Below, one piece after another: positions 1-11,445 of a stretch of DNA of 64,000 nucleotides. The stretch covers positions 51,116,725 through 51,180,724 of the forward strand of contig NC_079510.1 of assembly GCF_030052815.1 (NCBI RefSeq). The letters are read 5' to 3'. Source of the stretch: Hevea brasiliensis (Eukaryota; Streptophyta; Magnoliopsida; Malpighiales; Euphorbiaceae). Numbering within the stretch: position 1 is the first letter of the stretch; every line of letters begins with the position of its first letter. The translations under genes were made by a program, and so were the position numbers. The notes under the pieces were generated by a model that was not told the DNA's origin, did not search any database, and saw only the letters and a program-made list of their open reading frames with translations.

Positions 1-594
1 AAAAAATGAAATAGTTTATTTGAAGAAAGAGTTGACTAAGCAGAGGAGAAAGAATTTGATTTTATTTTATTTTGTTATGTTTCTAAGGTTATATTATATT
101 GTTATGCATATGTATAGTAACAGTGAACAAACTTTATTAATGTTAGTTTAATCTATAGATTGATTAGAATGAGATAGGGTAACTGTATTTACAAAACGTA
201 ATTTGGCTTATAATTTATAGTTTGTTGAAGTATACTAATAATTTATTGATAGTCGGGTCAATTTAAAATATTAATAAAACGTAAGGGTTTAATTGATAAT
301 TACGTAAACTTCAGAGTTTAATTGTAAAAAGTGGCAAATTTCATAAGTTTTTTGACTATTAACACAAATTTAAGGTTTTTGATGTGGCTTTTCCAATGAT
401 AATATAGCAGCTTTTTTGATAGTTTGAGTCAATTTAAGATATCAATCAAATGTAAAGGTTTAATTGGTAATTATATAAACTTAAGGATTTAATTACAAAA
501 ATTACCAAATTTCAGTGCTTTTTTTAGTAATTAGTCCTCAATTATTTCATATAATTAAATTCTTAATTAACAATTAATTATTGTTAAATAGACC
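1..594. repeat. AT-rich flank with a duplicated ~175-bp segment
   Basis: I see no gene here. Two diverged copies of one segment lie at about 238-370 and 410-540. Both contain GTCAATTTAA, then a (T)AATTG-rich stretch, then a CAAATTTCA block. The stretch directly precedes the UBL copy A start and may be its degraded promoter, but no TATA box is convincing. Confidence 0.5.
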
Positions 595-1165
595 ATGGAA
601 CTAATGGTTGTCTATCATGAAGAAAGCTTATTTGTGATCCTTTCAGAGTCAAATCCAAATCTAGCTATTCTTAACTTTAAATAATAAGGCATATCAATAA
701 ACAATCAAACCCTAGTTTTCATTGGTCAAGTTTTTTAGGATGATTGTGTTATCTAATACTGTGAAATCCTCTATAACTCTCTTATTTTGCTCCTTATAGC
801 TCAAGATAATGATAATAAGCCTCAAATCAAGATTGAACAATCCTCACCTTCCAATAAAATTCAAAATAGCATCAAAATAACATCCTCCAAAATGATTCAC
901 ACTTGAAATGGATGTAGATGATACTTTTTTACAATTAAAAGAAAAGACGCAAAAATAGTGCCTTATCCAAAGGTTAATACTTCAATCTAGTGGTGGAGAA
1001 TTGCAGGATAATCGCTCTTTATGTTAGTGTGAGCTGATGGATAATGGTGAAATTAAAGTGAATATAAGACTATCACCCACTGGTTCAGGAATAGGGTCTA
1101 CAGAGGCACCACCTCTAGAACCAAGAAGCTAAAATTGATGGTGTTGCCAAAGTAAGGACTAAGAA
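595..1165 (+). pseudogene. Decayed ubiquitin-like gene, copy A, 5' part
   Basis: The ATG at 595 opens MELMVVYHEESLFVILSESN, which closely matches the copy B start at 19096. The frame stops at 682 (TAA). Shifted frames beyond it still read as a ubiquitin fold: around 700-760 a stretch reads INNQTLVFIGQVF followed by DDCVI, the counterpart of the K48-region strand and loop of ubiquitin. Further on, about 1120-1165, KLKLMVLPK opens a second module. The sequence is then cut by an LTR element whose target duplication (AAGAA) ends at 1165. Several stops and frameshifts make it a pseudogene. Naming it UBL-family rests on motif recognition, not on an alignment. Confidence 0.65.
1161..1165. repeat. 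Target site duplication AAGAA, left copy
   Basis: AAGAA directly precedes TGTGACACCCC. An identical AAGAA follows the right end at 10437-10441, which fixes both ends of the element. Confidence 0.9.
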
Positions 1166-4100
1166 TGTGACACCCCTTACCCGACTACAGTGTAGCCGAG
1201 CAAGTTATGCCACTCAGTGTGCCGGAGCACTCTATTTTATCTGATTTCATTACAGTCCTTGATTTATTTATTCAAAAACTTTATTGAAGATTTAGGCTAT
1301 TTTTACTTTTATCAAAATCTAACTAAGTTGGAAATTTCAAAAATTTAAACGATAATCCGACAAAGTGTCGGCTGTAATTTGGACTAATAGTTCTTCTGAA
1401 CCTGCCAAAGACAATTTCAATATATACTCAATTTCTCAAACTTAATAGTCTCAAAAATTTTCAAACATAATATATCTCAATGCAGTATCCAGATTTCTCA
1501 GAAATCTCATTAGATTTTCAATATCTCAATATTCACAAGTATAATCTCATTATAACTCAAATTCAATTCACATACTAAAATACTTACTTTGAATAGCTTC
1601 CATAATTCATAGGTTAATTACATGAGTTTATTTTGTATAAGATATACAAATAATTTACAATGTGCTAGGAATGAACAATATACATAACATGTATAAAATG
1701 AGCCCTATCTACATGCATTGCTGAGGAGGTGACAATCTTGAACTCTTCTGACACTTCTGCAGATCTGGACTCCAAAAATCTCAGTCGACAGTCTACTGGT
1801 TTTACCTTCAGTACCTGCGCGAGGAAGCAATTCCATCGCGCTAAGCATTTCTGCTTAGTGGTGCAATAATATAACCAGAAATAATATATATAAGTAAAGA
1901 AAGAAATAAATGATAATTCAGATACTCAAGAATCAATTTAATTTGGTATGGTATTTCTAGTATCAAGGATCTTATATACTAGTTTGTTCCTCTTTGGAAG
2001 TGCTTAGTTTCTAACTTTTCAGCAATACTAGCAGGTATATAATTTATTCTATTTGTATTGTATTTCAAGTCTGTACGGTTCTGCAATTTATATTTTTGTT
2101 ATGTTTCTTTTGCTAATCTCTTTTGCTTATTCATTCAATACTTAATTTAATTGTACTGGATTTTCATTATACTTAACTTAACTTAGCTGCCTGAATTGAA
2201 TAATACTTTAATTGACTGCCCAAGTAACCTATACTAGACGACTGGACTGGATAACGGGTCGTTGGCACTGGACACCACGGTGCCTCGGGCCGTCATACCA
2301 TGGGACGCAGAACCTCAACCACGTATGCAGTCAGTATGGCTAAAGAGCCATGATATCACATAATCGGCATAAAAGCCATGAATACGGGCATAAAAGCCAT
2401 GGATACGGGCATAAAGTCATGAATACAGGCATAAAGCCTTTCCTTTCGCAGTACTGCTAAAACAATACCCTATTGGCATGCCAAACTATCCAAATCAATC
2501 TTGTTAGGTATACTAGGGCATTTGATACTTTAAAATATTAATATATTATGCTTTATGACTTCATTATTTCATGATAAATTTCAATCATAATTCATACATT
2601 CATTTGATCATTTATATGATCACAATTCACATCAATTATCCTTTTATACCATTATACTCAAAATACTTCTCCTCTTTACAATAATGAGAACTAATGTCTC
2701 ATTCATACATTTATATGATTTATTTATCGATTCATTATGTTATTCATATTGATCCCAATTCTAAACAATGGTTCATATGTACCATTGTATTCAAAACATT
2801 TTTCCTTTCTCATTTATACATTCAAGAGTCTACTTATGTAATTACAAATTTTATATTTCAAGTTGAATTACTAATATTTTATGAATTCCATTTGTGATGG
2901 GCATATATGCCCTAACTATCTATTCACATCAATTAGGTGACTTATTTTTCATGTTTCAAGTAATCCATGAATATTTCATGGATTTCAAATTTATGGCCTA
3001 ATTTCTTTTTAACAATTTTGACTAGGATGCATAGTCCATATTTGTCATACAATTCTAAGCATTTAAGCTTAGAATTGGTTCTAGGTCTTCATCTTAATTC
3101 ACTAATCATTTTGATTACTATTCACCATACTAGTCAACCAAAATGTTGACCATTTTATACTTAATGGATATATTAATTCTAATTACACCAAGATCCCACA
3201 TTTTGAGTTTTACATTTACTAGTATTAATTGCCAATTGCAATTTAAAGTCCCCTAGATGCATTTCTAATTTCAAATTTTGAATTTCAAGTTTTGGTGTCA
3301 CTATTCACCTCATTGGTCAACAAAAATGTTGACTTTTGCATAGACAATAGGTACATTGGTTTTAACACTCCCGATGTACCACATTTTGCATTTAAAACTT
3401 GTTGGAATCAATTACCAAATCCATTTCCAAGCTTATTTCAAGTTTTCATGTCACTATTCACTTCATTAATCAACTAAAATGTTGACTTTTGCATAGAAAA
3501 TATGTACATTGACTTTGGCACTTCAAACATACTACATTTTTCATTTAAAACTTGTTGGTTTTGGTCACTTTCTCAAAGCTTAGGTCATTTTGGCAAAATT
3601 GCCAATTTTCGGTTTTGGTGTTCCGAAGTTGCACTGTTTCATTGGTCGATTTACTGTTGGAATTTGATAAAACTTCCTTCATAGAAAATGTTTCTTATTT
3701 TGTCTAGTTGAATTTCTTTTTTTGAATCACTCCATTTGGAGTTTTTTAGCTCAAGTTATGGCCAAAATAAGTTTACTGTTCACGTGCACTGTTCATGCTG
3801 AGATTTTGGAGTCCGCGATTTTTGGTCCAACTTTGGTCAGTAATTTGATCAAGTTAAGTTCATAATTTGGTCTAACTTTCTTCATATGAAATGTTTTACT
3901 ATGCCTTAGGTTTTCATCGGTTCAAGAATCGCCTAAATCCGAGTTTTCTAGAGAGAGTTATAGCCATCCAAACATTACTGCTCAAATGAAAATCTGCAGA
4001 GTTGCAGGTTTGAACGATGCTTGTGACTGCCATTTGGGTTAGGTTCTGGTCATAATTTGGGGTAGGTTTCTTCATGAAAGTTGTTTTTCTATGTCTTAAC

Positions 4101-5624
4101 TTGTTGTTGTAAAAATTTCAGGTCAATTGACCAAATCTACAGTGAGTTATGGCCAAATTCATTTGGTCATTTCTGCAGGTGCTGTTGCAGGGGATCCGGA
4201 TTGGGGCCAAGTTTTGGTCCTCTTGCTTTGGTCTTTTGGGCATGGTTTCTTCAGCAAAAATGTGCCATTATAAGCCTAGTTTCATGTCCAATTGGCCAAA
4301 CATCAATTGGACCTACACAGCCAAAGTTATGGCTGTGCAAGTGGACTGAATTTTCAGTCCCTCTGCTACACTAACAAGGCAGCCTACACATTCACTTGGC
4401 TATACTATTTTTCAGTCCAATTCATGGTCAACATACCTAAAATGGTCACTAATTGACCCTTATAATGTTCTTTTACAATTCCATAAGCTAAATCCAAGTT
4501 TCACTTCTCAAAACCCTAATGTCCAATTTAAATTACCCATAAACCTCAATTAGCACACTAATTCAACATCCATGCATATTCATACCTTAAACATCATTTA
4601 TATCCATTCTAAATTCATTAAAACAATCAACCTCATCCTTCCTTAGGGCTGCCAAAAATTAAAGATGCCCTAACACATATAATTTACTTCAAACTCTTAC
4701 AATTTCTTAACTTAAAATGATGCTTTAACAAGGATTAAAGGAGTGAGAGTGAAAGGATAGCACTAACCTCACTTTAACCTCTTGTAGGGCAGATTTCTTC
4801 AAGCTAAAACTTCACTTTCCTTCCTTTTCTAGGCTGACAAAAGCTTTGTCTAGGTGTGGGATTAATTTTTGATGAAGAGACTTATGGGTTTTAGTGAGTG
4901 GATGAAGAGAAAATCAAGTTCAAAGCTTGATAAAATGGTGGAGGGAGAGGGAGAGATTCACGTCCAAATGAAGAAGAAGAACCAGAAATTTTGTGTCTTC
5001 ATTTGTCATTTTTTTCTCTTTTTAATTTGGCTTATTAGGTTGTGATTGGTGGAAGCCCTCCAAATGACATCATGTGATGTCATATTTAGGTTTTTCTTTC
5101 ATTTTCTTTTCTTCTTTTCTCTACTCATTTTCACATTAATTTTTAGTAATATTTATTCATATTTTATGTCATATTAATTATTTACTCAACTGGACAAGTC
5201 GGCCAAAAATCACCTCTGAAGGCGAAATGACCAAAATGCCCTCCGTTTGGCTTAACAGGTCAAAATTGTCTGTACCGATCGAAAAATTTTTCTAAATATT
5301 TTCTTGGCATTCTAATGCCATAGGAACCTCAATGACCCTTCTCTGGAGTCTCAAAAATTATTTTATAATTTTTCCCCCGGGTCTAGGGCTCCTCGTTGCG
5401 AGAACCGCAACTTCCCTCTGGTTACCCATCGCTTGGGCACCGGCTCATTTAACTTGGTTGTATTTTATTTCTAAAATTTTTACTATATTTTTCTTATTAA
5501 TATTTGAGTTAATTTTGGTCCCTCACTTTAGTTTAAATATTTTTCCGGACGTTCTAGCTGTCCGGACCGACACCGGTCACCGGAACAGTAGAATGTACGG
5601 AGTTGCTACCGGGAGGGTGTTACA
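1166..5624 (-). repeat. LTR of the giant-LTR element, left (3') copy
   Basis: About 4459 bp, TGTGACACC to GTGTTACA. It holds internal repeats: four ~20-bp units of the type ATACGGGCATAAAAGCCATG at about 2360-2440, a ~165-bp direct repeat (about 3270-3430 and 3436-3600), and a palindrome around 3048-3076. The small ORFs in it (for example 4081-4374 and 5332-5673) recur in the right copy and look non-coding. Confidence 0.9.
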
Positions 5625-5979
5625 ACTCTTCCCCTCTAATTTAAATTTCGTCCTCGAAATTTACCCAATGTAAATAGCCAAGGAGCTACTACCTCTTTAT
5701 TTCTTCACCTTTCCGTGTTATCCTACTTCACTTTCTCCTTAGTCTCAATCCTATCCACAAACAGTTATGTACTCATCCTTTTTCATCTTAAATATAGTCT
5801 CCTTCTCATCTCCATTCACTACCTCATTGTCTCTTCATTCTCTTATTCCATACCTTAACCTAAAATAAACAGGAAATACATATTTGCAATAGTGTCACCT
5901 CGACTCTTATGAATGCAATGCATGATATGCAATCTATCTAGGTCCAGAAACGCCTAAACCGCGCTCTGATACCACTAAA
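5625..5979 (-). other. 355-bp interior with PPT and PBS only
   Basis: Read on the minus strand, a PBS (TGGTATCAGAGC, 5974-5963) follows the right LTR. A purine-rich tract containing the widespread gypsy ending CGAGGACGAAATTT abuts the left LTR. The pyrimidine-rich middle carries no reading frame. Confidence 0.85.
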
Positions 5980-8900
5980 TGTGACACCCCTTGCACTACG
6001 ATTGTGTAGCAAGTTATGCCACTCAGTGTGCCGGAGCACTCTATTTTATCTGATTTCATTACAGTCCTTGATTTATTTATTCAAAAACTTTATTGAAGAT
6101 TTAGGCTATTTTTACTTTTATCAAAATCTAAATAAGTTGGAAATTTCAAAAATTTAAACGATAATCCGACAAAGTGTCGGCTGTAATTTGGACTAATAGT
6201 TCTTCTGAACCTGTCAAAGACAATTTCAATATATACTCAATTTCTCAAACTTAATAGTCTCAAAAATTTTCAAACATAATATATCTCAATGCAGTATCCA
6301 GATTTCTCAGAAATCTCATTAGATTTTCAATATCTCAATATTCACAAGTATAATCTCATTATAACTCAAATTCAATTCACATACTAAAATACTTACTTTG
6401 AATAGCTTCCATAATTCATAGGTTAATTACATGAGTTTATTTTGTACAAGATATACAAATAATTTACAATGTGCTAGGAATGAACAATATACATAACATG
6501 TATAAAATGAGCACTATCTACATGCATTCTTTGAGGAGGTGACAATCTTGAACTCTTCGACACTTCGCAGATCTGGACTCCAAAAATCTCGATCGACAGT
6601 CTCTTGGTTTTACCTTGATGCACTTGCGAGGAAGCAATTCCATCGCGCTAAGCATTTCTGCTTAGTGGTGCAATAATATAACCAGATATAATATATACAA
6701 GTAAAGAAAGAAATAAATGATAATTCAGATACTCAAGAATCAATTTAATTTGGTATGGTATTTCTAGTATCAACGATCTTATATACTAGTTTGTTCCTCT
6801 TTGGAAGTGCTTAGTTTATAACTTTTGATAATACTAGCGGTATATAATTTATTCTATCTGTATTGTATTTCAAGTCATGCAGTTACGCAATTTATATTTT
6901 TGTTATGTTTCTTTTGCTAATCTCTTTTGCTTATTCATTCAATACTTAATTTAATTGTACTAGATTTTCATTATACTTAACTTAACTTAGCTGCCTGAAT
7001 TGAATAATACTTTAATTGACTGCCCAAGTAACCTATACTAGACGATCGGATCGATAACGGGTCGTTGGCATCGACATGCGGTGCCTCGGGCGTCATACCA
7101 TGGGACGCAGAGCGTCAACCACGTATGCATCGTGATGGCTAAAGAGCCATGATATCACATAATCGGCATAAAAGCCATGAATACGGGCATAAAAGCCATG
7201 GATACGGGCATAAAGCCATGAATACAGGCATAAAGCCTTTCCTTTCGCAGTACTGCTAAAACAATACCCTATTGGTATGCCAAACTATCCAAACCAATCT
7301 TGTTAGGTATACTAGGGCATTTGATACTTTAAAATATTAATATATTGTGCTTTATGACTTCATTATTTCATGATAAATTTCAATCATAATTCATACATTC
7401 ATTTGATCATTTATATGATCACAATTCACATCAATTATCCTTTTATACCATTGTACTCAAAATACTTTTCCTCTTTACAATAATGAGAACTAATTTCTCA
7501 TTCATACATTTATATGGTTTATTTATCCATTCATTATGTTATTCATATTGATCCCAATTCTAAATAATGGTTCATATGTACCATTGTATTCAAAACATTT
7601 TTCCTTTCTCATTTATACATTCAAGAGTCTACTTATGTAATTACAAATTTTATATTTCAAGTTGAGTTACTAATATTTTATGAATTCCATTTGTGATGGG
7701 CATATATGCCCTAACTATCTATTCACATCAATTAGGTGACTTATTTTTCATGTTTCAAGTAATCCATGAATATTTCATGGATTTCAAATTTATGGCCTAA
7801 TTTCTTTTTAACAATTTTGACTAGGATGCATAGTCCATATTTGTCATACAATTCTAAGCATTTAAGCTTAGAATTGGTTCTAGGTCTTCATCTTAATTCA
7901 CTAATCATTTTGATTACTATTCACCATACTAGTCAACCAAAATGTTGACCTTTTTATACTTAATGGATATATTAATTCTAATTACACCAAGATCCCACAT
8001 TTTGAGTTTTACATTTACTAGTATTAATTTACAATTGAAATTTAAAGTCCACTAGATGCATTTCTAATTTCAAATTTTGAATTTCAAGTTTTGGTGTCAC
8101 TATTCACCTCATTGGTCAACAAAAATGTTGACTTTTGCATAGACAATAGGTACATTGTTTTTAACACTCCCGATGTACCACATTTTGCATTTAAAACTTG
8201 TTAGAATCAATTACCAAATCCATTTCCAAGCTTATTTCAAGTTTTCATGTCACTATTCACTTCATTAGTCAACTAAAATGTTGACTTTTGCATAGAAAAT
8301 ATGTACATTGACTTTGGCACTTCAAACATACTACATTTTTCATTTAAAACTTGTTGGTTTTGGTCACTTTCTCAAAGCTTAGGTCATTTTGGCAAAATTG
8401 CCAATTTTCGGTTTTGGTGTTCCGAAGTTGCACTGTTTCATTGGTCGATTTACTGTTGGAATTTGACAAAACTTCCTTCATAGAAAATGTTTCTTATTTT
8501 GTCTAGTTGAATTTATTTTTTTGAATCACTCCATTTGGAGTTTTTTAGCTCAAGTTATGGCCAAAATAAGTTTACTGTTCACGTGCTTTATTCATCTTTG
8601 AGATTTTGGAGTGCAGCGATTTTTGGTCCAACTTTGGTCAGTAATTTGATCAAGTTAAGTTCATAATTTGGTCTAACTTTCTTCATATGAAATGTTCTAC
8701 TATGCCTTAGGTTTTCATCGGTTCAAGAATCGCCTAAATCCGAGTTTTCTAGAGAGAGTTATAGCCATCCAAACATTACTGCTCAAATGAAAATCTGCAG
8801 AGTTGCAGGTTTGAATAGTAACTGTGACTGCCATTTGGGTTAGGTTCTGGTCATAATTTGGGGTAGGTTTCTTCATGAAAGTTGTTTTTCTATGTCTTAA

Positions 8901-10436
8901 CTTGTTGCTGTAAAAATTTCAGGTCAATTGACCAAATCTACAGTGAGTTATGGCCAAATGAACAATTACTGTTCATTTGGTCATTTCTGCAGGTGCTGTT
9001 GCAGGGGATCCGGATTGGGGCCAAGTTTTGGTCCTCTTGCTTTGGTCTTTTGGGCATGGTTTCTTCAGCAAAAATGTGCCATTATAAGCCTAGTTTCATG
9101 TCCAATTGGCCAAACATCAATTGGACCTACACAGCCAAAGTTATGGCTGTGCAAGTGGACTGAATTTTCAGTCCCTCTGCTGCACTAACAAGGCAGCCTA
9201 CACATTCACTTGGCTATACTATTTTTCAGTCCAATTCATGGTCAACATACCTAAAATGGTCACTAATTGACCCTTATAATGTTCTTTCACAATTCCATAA
9301 GCTAAATCCAAGTTTCACTTCTCAAAACCCTAATGTCCAATTTAAATTACCCATAAACCTCAATTAGCACACTAATTCAACATCCATGCATATTCATACC
9401 TTAAACATCATTTCTATCCATTCTAAATTCATTAAAACAATCAACCTCATCCTTCCTTAGGGCTGCCAAAAATTAAAGATGCCCTAACACATATAATTTA
9501 CTTCAAACTCTTACAATTTCTTAACTTAAAATGATGCTTTAACAAGGATTAAAGGAGTAAGAGTGAAAGGATAGCACTAACCTCACTTTAACCTCTTGTA
9601 GGGTAGATTTCTTCAAGCTAAAACTTCACTTTCCTTCCTTTTCTAGGCTGACAAAAGCTTTGTTTAGGTGTGGGATTAATTTTTGATGAAGAGACTTATG
9701 GGTTTTAGTGAGTGGATGAAGAGAAAATCAAGTTCAAAGCTTGATAAAATGGTGGAGGGAGAGGGAGAGATTCACGTCCAAATGAAGAAGAAGAACCAGA
9801 AATTTTGTGTCTTCATTTGTCTTTTTTTCTCTTTTTAATTTGGCTTATTAGGTTGTGATTGGTGGAAGCCCTCCAAATGACATCATGTGATGTCATATTT
9901 AGGTTTTTCTTTCATTTTCTTTTCTTCTTTTCTCTACTCATTTTCACATTAATTTTTGTAATATTTATTCATATTTTATGTCATATTAATTATTTACTCA
10001 ACTGGACAAGTCGGCCAAAAATCACCTCTGAAGGCGAAATGACCAAAATGCCCTCCGTTTGGCTTAACGGGTCAAAATTGTCTGTACCGATCGAAAAATT
10101 TTTCTAAATATTTTCTTGGCATTCTAATGCCATAGGAACCTCAATGACCCTTCTCTGGAGTCTCAAAAATTATTTTATAATTTTTCCCCCGGGTCTAGGG
10201 CTCCTCGTTGTGAGAACCGCAACTTCCCTCTGGTTACCCATCGCTTGGGCACCGGCTCATTTAACTTGGTTGTATTTTATTTCTAAAATTTTTACTATAT
10301 TTTTCTTATTAATATTTGAGTTAATTTTGGTCCCTCACTTTAGTTTAAATATTTTTCCGGACGTTCTAGCTGTCCGGACCGACACCGGTCACCGGAACAG
10401 TAGAATGTACGGTGTTGCTACCGGGAGGGTGTTACA
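5980..10436 (-). repeat. LTR of the giant-LTR element, right (5') copy
   Basis: About 4457 bp, nearly identical to the left copy. Differences cluster at CAG and CTG words, for example around 6560-6625 and 7045-7090. See the finding on CAG/CGA permutations. Confidence 0.9.
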
Positions 10437-10441
10437 AAGAA

Positions 10442-10511
10442 GATACTGGTTGAAGTGAACACATCGGACAATGTTGGGAGCTGAGAAAGAGATACAAAAG
10501 TTGAATCAGAG
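10442..10511 (+). pseudogene. UBL gene copy A, middle fragment between two insertions
   Basis: Seventy bases of host sequence survive between the giant-LTR element and the solo LTR. With one frameshift it reads ILVEVNTSDNVG then ELRKRY and KLNQ. This is a UBL beta-hairpin and helix pattern that continues the fragment ending at 1165. The last five bases (10507-10511, CAGAG) are the target duplication of the solo LTR. Confidence 0.6.
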
Positions 10512-11365
10512 TATAACACCCCTCACCCGTCTATAGTGTAGCTGAGCAAGACATGTCATACTCGGTGCCAGAGCATCCTATCTTATTTTACTTTATTTCT
10601 TTAATAATTTATTCTCGTTATATTTTTAAAAGTAAGATATATTTCTAAAGGAGAAACTAACGGAGTTTCTCATATTTTATTGCCAGTTGACGTGTTTCAC
10701 TATTCATCTATTTAAAAAAAATTTAACAATATATTTTCATACCATAATTTCATTCATACCTTCATCAAAACCATCTCATCATTTCTAGTATCATATATGT
10801 ATTTCAATTCCCATATTCATTTTCATATATTTCCATTCATGCTCAATTCATGTACAAAAATTCTCAAATTTCATTAATTTACATTATTTACAATTTAACT
10901 ACATAAGTTCATAATTTACATAATATCCAAATTAATTACGTATGAAAGAGCCAATTTATTAATTTACATCACATACATATTAAATACATTTTCATAATTT
11001 ACATTATAATATAGGAAATATTTATGATGTACAGAATATATTAATATGACCTATATGGGCCATATCTACATGCATTATTGATGAGGTGACAACCTGAATA
11101 CTTCTGCAGATCCGAACTCCAAAATTCCAGTTTAATATCCACTGGGCTTTATCTTTAGTACCTACGCGAGGAAACAATCTATCGCACTAAATATTTCTAC
11201 TTAGTAGTGCAATAATACAATAAGGAAATAATATAAAAATAAAGATAAAAATAAAGCCTAATTCATGTAATAAAAAATTATTTTAATTTCATATAGAATT
11301 TTAATATTAAATATGTTTTGTCATTCTTGACGTTCTTTGGAAGCGCTTATCTCTTAATTTCATAG

Positions 11366-11445
<80 letters not shown>

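Larger units (their letters stand above)
1166..10436 (-). mobile_element. LTR retrotransposon with giant LTRs and a 355-bp interior
   Basis: Two nearly identical direct repeats of about 4.46 kb (1166-5624 and 5980-10436) begin TGTGACACCCC and end GGGTGTTACA. They are flanked by perfect 5-bp duplications. Only 355 bp separate them. The interior keeps just the reversed polypurine tract region (5625 onward) and a reversed primer binding site for initiator tRNA-Met (5963-5974), so the element is on the minus strand. There is no gag or pol, so it is non-autonomous. It sits inside UBL copy A. The minus-strand orientation and the gypsy-like PBS and PPT flanks suggest Ty3/gypsy origin; this is inference. 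Confidence 0.9.

Noticed and set aside
2360..2440. Regular ~20-bp repeats as a possible CRISPR array
   Set aside because: Units are nearly contiguous without unique spacers, lie in an LTR, and the genome is a plant.
1166..10436. Reading the two 4.46-kb repeats as a simple tandem duplication
   Set aside because: PBS and PPT at the inner edges, TG..CA-type ends and a flanking AAGAA duplication show they are LTRs.
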